A stretch of 64,000 nucleotides of DNA from JACVRN01 sp963715565 (GCA_963715565.1 OY970256.1:2728001-2792000), one strand, 5' to 3'; counted from the stretch's first letter, positions 23,644-32,246 are shown. The notes: generated by a model from the sequence alone, not told the origin. Numbers and translations are program-made.

Positions 23644-24768
23644 ATGAAAATCAACGTCATCGGCGGTGGGCCTGCCGGGCTCTATTTCGCGCTGCTGATG
23701 AAGAAACAGAACCCGGCGCACGAGATTTTGGTCTTCGAGCGCAACGCGCCGAATGACACCTTCGGCTGGGGCGTGGTCTTTTCCGACAAGACGCTCTCTT
23801 ATCTGAAAGACAACGACGAAGAGTCGCACGATGCCATCACAAATAGCTTCGAGACGTGGGACAACGTGGATGTCGTTCACCGCGACCAGAAAATCACGAT
23901 TCGCGGCAATCGCTTTTCCGGCATCGCGCGCATAGAACTCCTGGGCATCCTACAGCGCCGCGCCGAACAGCTTGGCGTCCGTCTTCATTTCCGCGAAGAG
24001 GTCGCGGATATAGAAGCCCTGCGTGATTGCGATGTGCTCGTCGGAGCGGACGGCGTCAATTCTGCCACGCGCGCTCGCTACAGCGAACACTTCCAGCCGG
24101 ATTTGAACCTTGGCCGCAACAAGTACATCTGGTACGGCACGCGCCAGCTCTTTCACGGCCTGACGCTCACCTTTCGCGAAACCGCAGCGGGCGTCTTCGC
24201 CGCACACTCCTACAAATTCGACAAAGAGCTGAGCACCTTCATCGTCGAGTGCGATGAAGAGACATGGAAGACGAGCGCGTTTGACGGCATGACGGAAGAA
24301 GCGACCCGCGCTCACCTCGCCTCCGTCTTCGCAAACGACCTACACGGCCACGAGCTTCTCTCCAACAACTCCAAATGGATTAACTTCGTCAACGTCCGCA
24401 ACGAACATTGGAGCTTTGAGAACGTAGTGCTCTTAGGCGACGCGCTCCACACGGCGCATTTCTCCATCGGCTCCGGCACCAAGCTCGCGCTTGAAGACGC
24501 CATCACCCTTGCTCACTCCTTCCGCCAAGCTACGACGACGCGCGCCGCCCTCGCCGAATTCGAGCGCGTCAGAAAACCCGTCATCGAAGAGTATCAGGCG
24601 GCTGCTTATGAGAGCCTGCTCTGGTTCGAAAACGTCCGCGACTACATGAGCCTGAGCCCCCTGCCCTTCGCCTACAAGCTCATGACCCGCAGCAAACGCA
24701 TAGACCACGAAAACCTCAAACGCCGCGACCCGCAATTCATCGCCGCCTACGAACAGTCCGGAAGTTAA
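23644..24768 (+). CDS. FAD monooxygenase, like the N-terminal half of 2-aminobenzoyl-CoA monooxygenase/reductase
   Basis: A 374-residue group A flavin hydroxylase. It has an N-terminal Rossmann GGGPAGLYFALLMKK, then FGWGVVFSDKTLSYL, a central DVLVGADGVNSATR and a C-terminal FAD motif VLLGDALHTAHFSIGSG. The FGWGVVFSDKTL and GDALHTAHFSIGSGTKL strings are what I recall from the monooxygenase halves of 2-aminobenzoyl-CoA monooxygenase/reductase and salicylyl-CoA 5-hydroxylase, so a CoA-thioester substrate is likely. The length matches only the first half of the roughly 750-residue fused enzyme; the chain ends at RRDPQFIAAYE, where the fused protein would go on into an old-yellow-enzyme domain. 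GAGGG at 23629-23633 is the ribosome binding site. A separate old-yellow-enzyme gene lies 1.5 kb downstream on the other strand. Confidence 0.85.
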   Translation: MKINVIGGGPAGLYFALLMKKQNPAHEILVFERNAPNDTFGWGVVFSDKTLSYLKDNDEESHDAITNSFETWDNVDVVHRDQKITIRGNRFSGIARIELLGILQRRAEQLGVRLHFREEVADIEALRDCDVLVGADGVNSATRARYSEHFQPDLNLGRNKYIWYGTRQLFHGLTLTFRETAAGVFAAHSYKFDKELSTFIVECDEETWKTSAFDGMTEEATRAHLASVFANDLHGHELLSNNSKWINFVNVRNEHWSFENVVLLGDALHTAHFSIGSGTKLALEDAITLAHSFRQATTTRAALAEFERVRKPVIEEYQAAAYESLLWFENVRDYMSLSPLPFAYKLMTRSKRIDHENLKRRDPQFIAAYEQSGS

Positions 24769-24849
24769 GAGATGCTATCGAGCGGTCGGGTTCAGTGAGT
24801 TGTTATGCCGATTTGGCCTCGGCCAAGATGTTCTTCCAACACATTTGCT

Positions 24850-25113
24850 TTACAACTTCCCTCGCCTGCTTCTGCCTTTGACCGAATGTTTAGTTCCCTC
24901 CTCTGGATCAGGCTTGTACTCAAACAACAGTGCCGGATGAACTTTGAGTTTATTGCATAGCGTATCCAGAGTTTTCAACGAGACCATTTGAGCCGTTCCC
25001 TCCCACAACTGATAACAGGAGGTCAGCCCAAGACCCGTCAGCTTCGCTAATTGTGCCGCGTTCTCTATCCCTAGCTTTCTGGCTATCTCTTGAATCTGTA
25101 GTTTCAGGGCCAT
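24850..25113 (-). CDS. XRE-type helix-turn-helix regulator
   Basis: An 87-residue DNA-binding protein. It has a Cro/C1 HTH in residues about 5-65 (IQEIARKLGIENAAQLAKLTG, then TSCYQLWEGTAQMVSLKTLDTLCNKL) and a basic tail (GRSRRGKL). It is divergent from the gene at 25300, and two identical-arm 16-bp palindromes flank the shared control region, one in the promoter of each gene. It is probably an autoregulator that represses both. The DNA here is AT-richer than the catabolic genes on either side, which suggests a transferred insert. Confidence 0.82.
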   Translation of the reverse strand: MALKLQIQEIARKLGIENAAQLAKLTGLGLTSCYQLWEGTAQMVSLKTLDTLCNKLKVHPALLFEYKPDPEEGTKHSVKGRSRRGKL

Positions 25114-25145
25114 AGGCGTGCGACTATAGCATCGCTATGACGTTG

Positions 25146-25174
25146 ATTTTAGGCGGCTTACCAACCTTGGTAAA
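25146..25174 (-). promoter_or_regulatory. Promoter of the XRE regulator gene, with operator O1 in the spacer
   Basis: On the minus strand TTTACC (25174-25169) and TAAAAT (25151-25146) are separated by exactly 17 bp. The 16-bp palindrome TTACCAACCTTGGTAA (25158-25173) covers the -35 element and most of the spacer, so binding would exclude RNA polymerase. Confidence 0.6.
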
Positions 25175-25235
25175 TCAGAAATTGATGCGGTCAAGTACCA
25201 ACGCGGTTTTATCACCTCAATTAAGGCACACCACG

Positions 25236-25264
25236 TTGATAAAAATTACCAAGGTTGGTAATAT
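25236..25264 (+). promoter_or_regulatory. Promoter of the 25300 gene, with operator O2 in the spacer
   Basis: TTGATA (25236-25241) and TAATAT (25259-25264) are separated by 17 bp. The palindrome TTACCAAGGTTGGTAA (25246-25261) fills the spacer and touches -10. It has the same arms as O1 (TTACCAA/TTGGTAA) and the complementary centre. The two operators are 88 bp apart, start to start. Confidence 0.62.
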
Positions 25265-25299
25265 ACCTGCGCTATCACATTGACCATTTTTGATTAAAC

Positions 25300-25710
25300 T
25301 TGAGCAGGCGTCCTTTGAAAGCATCTATTAGCACAATTGTCAGTGAGTATGACTTGGTTGTAGACCGTGAGGATTGGGCTGCTATTCTTGAACCTACCTT
25401 ATGCCATGATTCAGCCGCCGTCGAATGTTTCGTGCGGCTACTATTCACGATTAAGAAGGCAATAGACAAAGGGCCGGATGGAGTAGCGCAAGCGAGCAGA
25501 GCGCTCCTGGCTGGTATTGAGTCAGCTTATCTTTACACTGATGCACACGAGGCCGCACAGAAACTGTATCTCCTATCTCTGACAGGGCAACTAAAGCCGG
25601 GAGATGAACCGCTTCAACTAATTAATGAAGCAATCAAAAGAAATATGATTGAGGGCGAGTGCAGGAAAAAGAAGCGTGTGCCGAAAAAGAGCCGTCGCTC
25701 CTCAGTTTGA
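25300..25710 (+). CDS. Unknown protein divergent from the XRE regulator
   Basis: A frame of 136 codons from TTG 25300 (or TTG 25315) begins about 35 bp after a good -10 element. The product is mostly helical (DWAAILEPTLCHDSAAVECFV, abbreviated here; then ALLAGIESAYLYTDAHEAAQKLYLLSL). It ends in a very basic tail, KKKRVPKKSRRSS. I do not recognise a family. Divergent expression with a small XRE repressor and shared operators is the layout of toxin-antitoxin or restriction-controller units, but no toxin motif is visible, so the function is left open. The stop is 26 bp from the end of the convergent coiled-coil gene. Confidence 0.6.
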   Translation: MSRRPLKASISTIVSEYDLVVDREDWAAILEPTLCHDSAAVECFVRLLFTIKKAIDKGPDGVAQASRALLAGIESAYLYTDAHEAAQKLYLLSLTGQLKPGDEPLQLINEAIKRNMIEGECRKKKRVPKKSRRSSV

Positions 25711-25736
25711 AATAACTGCGTGCATTGCTATGCAAG

Positions 25737-26129
25737 CTATCGAGGAATATTGCGTTCTTCAAGCTTATCCAAACGTTCTTCAAGGTCGCCTTGAATACGC
25801 GATATATCAGAGAAGGCAGCCCGAAACATACGCCGAAAATCCTTGTTTTCGTATTCGACTCTGGTTAACCGAACATTCACTTCTTTCAACTGTTCAAGCA
25901 CACTTTCCCAAATCGGACGTGTCTCCAGCAAGCGACGATCAACCTTTTCTTCAAGCGTCACAAGGCGCTTATCTACGGAATCGAAACGCGCCTCCATAGA
26001 ATCCAAACGCGCATCTACGGAATCTAGACGCGCCTCAATAGAATTCAAACGCCCATCTATAGAATCCAGACGCGCAAGAATTTGCTTCAAATCTCCGTTC
26101 GGCAAATTCTGTGTCGTTTCTTCACTCAT
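25737..26129 (-). CDS. Coiled-coil protein with perfect seven-residue repeats
   Basis: A 130-residue protein (start at ATG 26129, MSEETTQNL). From residue about 15 it has six consecutive heptads of the type ARLDSID, GRLNSIE, ARLDSVD, ARLDSME, ARFDSVD, KRLVTLE. The pattern continues less regularly to the C-terminus (LTRVEYENKDF, then LEERLDKLEERN). Hydrophobic residues at fixed positions predict a long parallel coiled coil. No signal peptide or membrane segment is present. Similar short heptad proteins are often of unknown role or bind other coiled coils. The repeats are visible as 21-bp units in the DNA. A longer frame to 26165 lacks a better start. Confidence 0.7.
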   Translation of the reverse strand: MSEETTQNLPNGDLKQILARLDSIDGRLNSIEARLDSVDARLDSMEARFDSVDKRLVTLEEKVDRRLLETRPIWESVLEQLKEVNVRLTRVEYENKDFRRMFRAAFSDISRIQGDLEERLDKLEERNIPR

Positions 26130-26241
26130 GCTTAAGATTATGCGGCTTGTTGAGATTTCGTTCAAGCGTGAACGAGTTGTTCAGAGTTACGAAACAGGAT
26201 GGAGCCTAACGACGGAATTGACCCGCCGCCCGAGCTTCCGT

Positions 26242-27732
26242 CTAATTCTCCTGATTATCTTTGCCTGACCATCGGGGGGGAATGAGGCGGCGGCGGCGGT
26301 CTTCGCTGAGGGTGATGTCGGGTTCGTCCAGCTCGACTCTGTCCCAGAGTTTGCAGGTGACTTGCTTGTGGGCTTGGTCCAGGGCTTCGCAGTAGTTGGT
26401 GTAGGTGCAGCGGCGCACTTCTTGGCCGTGGCCGCTTTTGACTTTGATGAACCAGTCGGGGTCTGCGAGGGCTTGACGGGCCAGTCCTATGATGTCGGCT
26501 TGGGCGCTCTGTAGAATCTGTTCGGCCTGTTCGAAGGTGGTGATGCCGCCGGTGGCGACGATGGGAGTTTGGAAGCCCGCATCGCCCACGGCGTGTTTGA
26601 TGCACGCGACGAGGGGGACGGTGCGGGCAAAGGGACCGCGCTCATCCGAGATGACGGTGGGCATGCATTCGTAGCCGCTCTGGCCCGTGTAAGGGTAGAC
26701 GGCGTGGCCCACTTTGGGTTGTTTGGCGTCCTCAAACTTTCCGCCCTTCGAGATGGAGAGAAAATCGAAACCGGCGCGCGCAAATTCTTCACCGAAGTAG
26801 ACGGCGTCCTCTATGCGATTGCCGCCCGTGATGACTTCGTCTGCGAGGAAGCGCACGCCGATGGTGTAATCGTGACCGACGCGCTCGCGCACACGGCGGT
26901 AAACTTCCAGTGGCAGGCGGACGCGGTTTTCGCGCGCTCCGCCGTAACCGTCCGTGCGCGTGTTGCGTGCGCTCAGGAAGGAAGCCATCGTGTAGGCGTG
27001 CGCGTAGTGAAGCTCTACGCCGTCAAAGCCTGCCGTGCGTGCGCGCTCCGCAGCCGAAGCGAAAATGTCCGGGAGAACTTCCGGCAGCTCGCGTATGTGT
27101 TCAAGCTCTGTGTCTGTGACGCGCTCGCGATAGCCGAAGCGTAGAGACTCAAGCTCACGCTCGTCCAGAACTCTGTCAATCAACTCGTCGGGCGCTTCGG
27201 CTAAGAAGGCGCGCAACTCTTCTTCGCTCGCCCCGGTCCACTTCGGCTCGCCGGTCATTTCAGCAAGCGCGTCTCGATGACGCGACGTGATGTCCAGAAA
27301 GCGTGTGAAGAACTTCTGCTTTTCGGGACGCCGCTTGACGGCCAGAAAATCTATGATCTGTATGAAAAGACGCGTTTGTCCACGGCTCGCCTCGCGCACG
27401 GTTTCGACCAGTTGGCGTAGGCCCGGAATAAAGCGGTCATGACCGATTCTGAGGAGCGGCCCCGAAGGGATATCGCGCACGCCCGTCGCTTCGACCACAA
27501 TCGCGCCCGGCTGTCCTTCTGCAAATCTTCTGTACCAATCAAGATTATCGTGCGTGACAAAGCCGTCAGGGGTTGCGCGCCATGGGACCATCGCGGGAAC
27601 CCATGTACGGCTCTCAAGCGTGATGGGTCCGACGCGCACGGGCTGGAACAGGAGAGAGAGCGCGGCCTCTTCGCGAGTCGGCCAGCGCGCGTCAGGTATC
27701 TCGTGTCGAATAGGATGAGCAAAGCGCCACAT
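26242..27732 (-). CDS. Old yellow enzyme-family NADH:flavin oxidoreductase
   Basis: A 496-residue FMN-dependent TIM-barrel protein: LLFQPVRVGPITLESRTWVPAM at the N-terminus (given in part of the segment), the substrate-binding HYAHAYTMASFLSARN, TRTDGYGGARENR, then VATGGITT and GLARQALADPDWF for FMN phosphate binding. A cysteine set C-x5-C-x11-C follows (RRCTYTNYCEALD...), similar to the cluster region of dienoyl-CoA reductase-type enzymes but with one expected Cys replaced by Thr. In the fused 2-aminobenzoyl-CoA monooxygenase/reductase such a domain performs the ring reduction after hydroxylation, so this protein may be the detached second half. It is on the opposite strand from the monooxygenase, with the XRE/coiled-coil patch in between. 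Confidence 0.88.
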   Translation of the reverse strand: MWRFAHPIRHEIPDARWPTREEAALSLLFQPVRVGPITLESRTWVPAMVPWRATPDGFVTHDNLDWYRRFAEGQPGAIVVEATGVRDIPSGPLLRIGHDRFIPGLRQLVETVREASRGQTRLFIQIIDFLAVKRRPEKQKFFTRFLDITSRHRDALAEMTGEPKWTGASEEELRAFLAEAPDELIDRVLDERELESLRFGYRERVTDTELEHIRELPEVLPDIFASAAERARTAGFDGVELHYAHAYTMASFLSARNTRTDGYGGARENRVRLPLEVYRRVRERVGHDYTIGVRFLADEVITGGNRIEDAVYFGEEFARAGFDFLSISKGGKFEDAKQPKVGHAVYPYTGQSGYECMPTVISDERGPFARTVPLVACIKHAVGDAGFQTPIVATGGITTFEQAEQILQSAQADIIGLARQALADPDWFIKVKSGHGQEVRRCTYTNYCEALDQAHKQVTCKLWDRVELDEPDITLSEDRRRRLIPPRWSGKDNQEN

Positions 27733-27778
27733 ATTTTTGAAAGAAGAAGTTTAGCACAGCGAATTGCGAAACCACCCG

Positions 27779-27869
27779 ATTGCGGAATGCGGATTTCGGA
27801 TTGCGGATTGAAAAGCAGGAAGGTTTTCTGTTTCTTAAATCCGCAATCCGAAATCCGCATTCCGCAATT
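27779..27869. repeat. Heptamer-repeat hairpin, family E (GCGGATT)
   Basis: The left arm is TGCGGAA, TGCGGAT, TTCGGAT, TGCGGAT. The right arm is ATCCGCA, ATCCGAA, ATCCGCA, TTCCGCA. The loop is about 27 bp. It lies between the divergent old yellow enzyme and kinase genes, so it cannot simply be an operon linker here. Confidence 0.9.
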
Positions 27870-28068
27870 CTTGGGCAGGCGCAGGGAAGTTTGTTAAGAT
27901 AAATGCCTGTCAGACCTCGATGATAAAGCGCGTGTGAGTCTCGCCTCGCTTTGATTTGAACCAATCCTCGCACAGCCATCGTACATTCCTGTATCAACGA
28001 ACAGAGGGCGGAAATTTCGGCGGCGCTCGCGCGTGTGCGCGCCGGTTTCAATCTCAACGGGACGCTTT

Positions 28069-30909
28069 ATGAAACAGCCGCTGCGACTTATTCTCGTCGG
28101 TCTCTTTTTCGCACTGATGTTCGTGGGCGCTGCCGCCAACGCTTATCTGATTTTCGGCACTCTCTACACGACCAGCTCTTCCGGCTGGATGGCGAAACGC
28201 GAAGGCGAGCGCGTGGTGATTGCTTACTTGAGTCCCAACGCGCCCGACGGGCTTCGCCTGAATGATGAGATCGTCGCCATCAACGGTCAGTCCATTAAGG
28301 ACATCCCCGACAGGTTTAATTTTTTTCAGAGCGCAGAGCTGGGCAAGCCTTACACGCTCGTCGTTCGCCGTGATGGAGAGCTGCATGAGCTGAGCTTGAA
28401 TACCGTTCCCCTCACACGCGCCAGGTGGGCCGAGCTGTTTATCATGCACGTCCTGAGTCAGGTGATTTTCCTGTCCGTAGGCTTCACGCTGTTTCTGCTG
28501 AAACCTTATGACAAGCAGGCGCTCCTGCTCGCGTTGTTGTTTGGGATGGTGGCGATTAATGATTCCCGCATAGAGCTTGCTCCAGAGCGGCTACAACTGC
28601 TGATGTTCGTCAATTCCATCCTCGCGTCCTTCATGTTCGCGGTCTTCTTTCACTTCAGCCTGATTTTTCCCGAGCCGTCGCGCATCCTGCGAAAAATTCC
28701 GCGCGCTGAACTTCTTTTGTACCTGCCCGCGCTCGTCTTCAATATCCCGGTCGCCGTCATCATTGCCTACGCGCAGATAACCGGGCCGGAGCGCGTAGAA
28801 GCTTTTCTGCCTCCGCTCCTTCCCACGATCTTCCAGATAGTTGCACTCGTGTACGTGACGGGCGGGCTTCTTGTGATGGTGGGCAAGTACAAACACGCTG
28901 GGCAGGGGGCACGCAGAAAGCTGCGCGTGCTGCTGGCAGGGATGCTTATAGGAGCCGTGCCGGAGTTGTTGCTGATTACGGCGCAGCTCATTTACGGCCC
29001 CTTTACCGTCTATCGCGTCGCGGGCGAATGGCTGCTCGTGGCCGTGCCGCTGCTGCTTCTCTTAGTGCCGCTCTCGTTCGCTTACGCCATCGCGCGGCAT
29101 CAGGTGATTCCCGTCAGCCTGCTGATTCGTGGCAGCGTCAAGTACCTGCTTGCGAAAAACGGTTTGCGTATTCTGATGGCGCTGCCGGTCATAGGGATTG
29201 TGCTGTCGATTCTCTCGAATCCGGAGCGCAACCTGAGCGACATACTGTTTCGCAACACAATTCATTTCTACCTGCTCTTGATTGTCGCCGCGACGGTCGG
29301 CCTCTTTTTCCGCCGCCGCGTGACGGAGTGGATTGACCGTAAGTTTTTCCGCGAGGCTTACCAGCAGGAGAAAATTCTGCGCGAGCTGATTGACGACGTG
29401 CGCAAGCTTGATTCGATTCGCGAGATGTCCCGTCGCGTCGCAGAGCAGGTCGAGAGCGCGCTTCATCCCGAACAGGTCTATCTCTTTTATCGCGAAGAGA
29501 ACGCGCGCAACCTCTCTTTGAGCTACTCGTCGGGCGGCGCATCGCGTGAGCTGAAGATCCCTGAAGACTTTCAACTACTGCGTTTCATGGAGCTGCATGG
29601 CGGCGCGCAGGAGTTTCCTTTTCCGCAGAAGAACAACCTGCCGCCGGGAGAAAAAGAGTGGCTGGCGCAATTGGGGACGCATCTCATAGTGCCCATGAGC
29701 GGCACGGATAATCGGCTCACGGGTCTCTTCCTGATGGGCCAGAAAAAATCCGAAGTGCCTTACACGGCTACCGACCGCGAGCTTTTGGAAACACTCGCAG
29801 ACCAGGTCGCCATCGTCTACGAGAACGTGCGTTTGAAGGAGCGCGTCGAGCAGGACCGCAAGACCCGTCGAGAAGTGCTGGCGCGCTTCGAGGGCACGCA
29901 GCTTAACCTCCTGAAAGAATGCCCGCAGTGCGGCGCGTGTTACGACGGCGCGGTGCAGGCTTGCGCGCATGACGCGAGCGAGCTTGTCCTGACGCTGCCC
30001 GTTGAGCGCAACGTCGAAGGTAGATACAGGCTTGATAGATTGGTCGGACGCGGCGGCATGGGTGCTGTCTATCAAGCAACCGATCTGCGATTGAACCGCA
30101 GCGTCGCGCTCAAGATTCTGACGGGCAGCATGTTCGGAAACTCCGAGGCGCTCCGTCGCTTCGAGCGTGAAGCGCAGGCTTCGGCCCGCTTGAATCATCC
30201 TTCAATCGTCACCATCTTTGATTACGGCGTGCTGCAAACTGAAGGCGCGTATCTGGTGATGGAGCTGCTCGAAGGCTGTACGCTCGGCGCGGCCATCCGG
30301 CGTAAAGGCTTTGTCGCTTGCGCGGTCGCGGCCCGGTGGTTTGACGAAGTGCTCGAAGCCGTCAGGGCCGCGCACGAAGCCGGAATTATCCACCGCGACC
30401 TCAAGCCCGAAAATGTCTTTATCGTGCGCGAAGGTGATGGCCGCGAGCACATCAAGATTCTGGACTTCGGGCTGGCGAAGATTGCACAAAATTCCACGCT
30501 CAATCAGGACGGCGCCACCGCGTCTGTGACGACGCCGGGAACTGTGATGGGCACGTTCGGCTACATGTCGCCGGAACAACTGACGGGCGGGCGCGTGGAC
30601 GAACGCAGCGATCTCTTCGCAGTCGGCGTGATGATGGTAGAGGCGCTCGTGGGCCGCAGACCCTTCGCCGGTAGAACCTACACCGAGCTTTTGAACAACG
30701 TCCTCCACGGCTCCTTCCATTTACCCGGAACTTCGCCCGAAGAGCTGCGACTGGACGAAGCCCTGCAAAAATGTCTAGCGAAAGAGCCCGAGGCGCGCTT
30801 CCGGTCAGCCGCCGAGATGCAATCCGCGCTCGTCCCCGCTATACGCGCCTGCCCCGCCCTCGCACGCGAGCGAGCCTCCGAGCCGGACGCAGATACTTTC
30901 ATCATTTAA
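28069..30909 (+). CDS. Membrane Ser/Thr protein kinase with PDZ-like, multi-TM, GAF and C-terminal kinase domains
   Basis: A 946-residue protein. One TM helix (residues 5-28) is followed by a periplasmic PDZ-like domain (40-115, SPNAPDGLRLNDEIVAINGQ). About eight to nine TM helices span 120-415. Next come a GAF-type domain (440-590), a short Cys-rich knuckle (Cys618, Cys621, Cys624, Cys632) and a complete Hanks-type kinase (653-930). The kinase has glycine loop VGRGGMGAVYQ, Lys682 in ALKIL, catalytic HRDLKPEN (Asp777) and DFGLAK (Asp799). Most bacterial receptor kinases have the kinase at the N-terminus, before the membrane segment; here the order is reversed. It presumably senses a periplasmic or membrane signal. 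The start is ATG 28069; a longer frame starts at 28033. Confidence 0.9.
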   Translation: MKQPLRLILVGLFFALMFVGAAANAYLIFGTLYTTSSSGWMAKREGERVVIAYLSPNAPDGLRLNDEIVAINGQSIKDIPDRFNFFQSAELGKPYTLVVRRDGELHELSLNTVPLTRARWAELFIMHVLSQVIFLSVGFTLFLLKPYDKQALLLALLFGMVAINDSRIELAPERLQLLMFVNSILASFMFAVFFHFSLIFPEPSRILRKIPRAELLLYLPALVFNIPVAVIIAYAQITGPERVEAFLPPLLPTIFQIVALVYVTGGLLVMVGKYKHAGQGARRKLRVLLAGMLIGAVPELLLITAQLIYGPFTVYRVAGEWLLVAVPLLLLLVPLSFAYAIARHQVIPVSLLIRGSVKYLLAKNGLRILMALPVIGIVLSILSNPERNLSDILFRNTIHFYLLLIVAATVGLFFRRRVTEWIDRKFFREAYQQEKILRELIDDVRKLDSIREMSRRVAEQVESALHPEQVYLFYREENARNLSLSYSSGGASRELKIPEDFQLLRFMELHGGAQEFPFPQKNNLPPGEKEWLAQLGTHLIVPMSGTDNRLTGLFLMGQKKSEVPYTATDRELLETLADQVAIVYENVRLKERVEQDRKTRREVLARFEGTQLNLLKECPQCGACYDGAVQACAHDASELVLTLPVERNVEGRYRLDRLVGRGGMGAVYQATDLRLNRSVALKILTGSMFGNSEALRRFEREAQASARLNHPSIVTIFDYGVLQTEGAYLVMELLEGCTLGAAIRRKGFVACAVAARWFDEVLEAVRAAHEAGIIHRDLKPENVFIVREGDGREHIKILDFGLAKIAQNSTLNQDGATASVTTPGTVMGTFGYMSPEQLTGGRVDERSDLFAVGVMMVEALVGRRPFAGRTYTELLNNVLHGSFHLPGTSPEELRLDEALQKCLAKEPEARFRSAAEMQSALVPAIRACPALARERASEPDADTFII

Positions 30910-30914
30910 AAGCA

Positions 30915-30980
30915 GTGACAAGTGACAAGCAAGAGAAAAGCTTTTTTTAACTTGTCACTTGTCACTCGTCACTTGTCACT
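30915..30980. repeat. Heptamer-repeat hairpin, family A
   Basis: GTGACAA, GTGACAA, a loop with CAAGAGAAAAGC and a run of seven T, then TTGTCAC, TTGTCAC, TCGTCAC, TTGTCAC. It begins 6 bp after the kinase stop. The T run in the loop is unusual among the copies. Confidence 0.88.
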
Positions 30981-31050
30981 GCTTTATCAGGTGGACTTCT
31001 ACACGTCCGGTTGCATATAGTGTTTGTAAATCCAGGGAGGAAGATTTTGT

Positions 31051-32241
31051 GTGACGGATGAGCTTTTAAAGTGGCGCGGTGAATTTCCGATTTTAGAGAA
31101 GACGGTTTATTTAATCTCGCATAGTCTGGGCGCGATGCCGCGCGCGGTCTTTGACGAGATGCACGAGTACGCGGAGATGTGGGCGACGCGCGGCGTGCGT
31201 GCATGGGCCGAGGGTTGGTGGGAGATGCCCGTCACTGTGGGCGACGAGGTCGGGCGCATCATAGGCGCGCCCCCCCGCTCGGTCGTCATGCACCAGAACG
31301 TTTCCATCTGCCAGTCGCTTATTCTCTCCTGCTTTGACCCGCAGCCGTCGCGTAACAAGATTGTCTATTCGGAATTGAATTTTCCTTCCGTGATGTACGT
31401 CTACGAAGCGCACGCGCGCGAGGGTCGCCTGCGCATCGAGATGGTCAAATCCGACGACCGATTCACCGTTCCTCTTGAACGCTATCTGGAAGCGATAGAC
31501 GAAGAGACGCTGCTCGTGCCCATCTCGCACGTGCTTTTCAAGAGTGCCTTTATGCAAGACGTGCGCGCCATCACGGAGCGCGCGCATGAAGTCGGAGCGC
31601 GCGTGGTGCTGGATACTTATCAATCGGCAGGGACAGTTCCCTTCAGCGTGCGTGATTTGAATGTAGACTTTACCGTCGGCGGCTCGGTCAAGTGGCTCTG
31701 CGGTGGACCGGGCGCGGGCTATCTTTACGTGCGCCCAGACCTTCACACAAAGCTTGAGCCGAAGACCACCGGCTGGATGGCGCACGCTTCGCCGTTTGCT
31801 TTCGAGGGTGGTCCGATTCAATATGCGGACGACATCACGCGCTTTCTGCACGGCTCGCCGGGGATTCCCTCGCTCTACGCCGCACGCAGCGGCTATCGCA
31901 TCATCAACGAAATCGGCGTCGAAGCCATACGCGCCAAGAGCGTGCGGCAAACAACGCGACTGATAGAGCTGGCCGAAGAAGCGGGCTTTCGCGTCACGAG
32001 CCCGAAAGACGCAAGCCGTCGCGGCGGCACGGTGACCATCAACACAGAGCACGCCGCCGCCCTGACCAAAGAATTAATCCGCCGCGAGTTCATAGTAGAT
32101 TACCGTCCCGGCGCGGGCGTACGCATCTCGCCGCACTTTTACACTAAGGACGAGGAGCTGGACCTCATCATACGCGAGATGCGCAAGATCGTGGACACAC
32201 GCGCCTACGCCGAACACGAAGCGGCGGGAGCAGCGTTTTAA
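31051..32241 (+). CDS. Kynureninase-like PLP enzyme (aminotransferase class V fold)
   Basis: A 396-residue fold type I PLP protein. The PLP-N1 Asp is in VVLDTYQSAGTVPFS (Asp188) and the Schiff-base Lys is in GGSVKWLCGGPGAG (Lys214). The C-terminal half has GWMAHASPFAFE and RFLHGSPGIPSLYAARSGY, close to the kynureninase pattern of a Trp/His substrate loop and a GTP-V-like helix start. Kynureninase cleaves L-kynurenine to anthranilate and alanine. The next gene is tryptophan 2,3-dioxygenase, which supports the assignment. A cysteine desulfurase or another class V aminotransferase is less likely but not excluded. It starts with GTG 31051 behind a strong AGGGAGG (31034-31040). It is linked to kynA by a family A hairpin. 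Confidence 0.78.
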   Translation: MTDELLKWRGEFPILEKTVYLISHSLGAMPRAVFDEMHEYAEMWATRGVRAWAEGWWEMPVTVGDEVGRIIGAPPRSVVMHQNVSICQSLILSCFDPQPSRNKIVYSELNFPSVMYVYEAHAREGRLRIEMVKSDDRFTVPLERYLEAIDEETLLVPISHVLFKSAFMQDVRAITERAHEVGARVVLDTYQSAGTVPFSVRDLNVDFTVGGSVKWLCGGPGAGYLYVRPDLHTKLEPKTTGWMAHASPFAFEGGPIQYADDITRFLHGSPGIPSLYAARSGYRIINEIGVEAIRAKSVRQTTRLIELAEEAGFRVTSPKDASRRGGTVTINTEHAAALTKELIRREFIVDYRPGAGVRISPHFYTKDEELDLIIREMRKIVDTRAYAEHEAAGAAF

Positions 32242-32246
32242 GGGCA

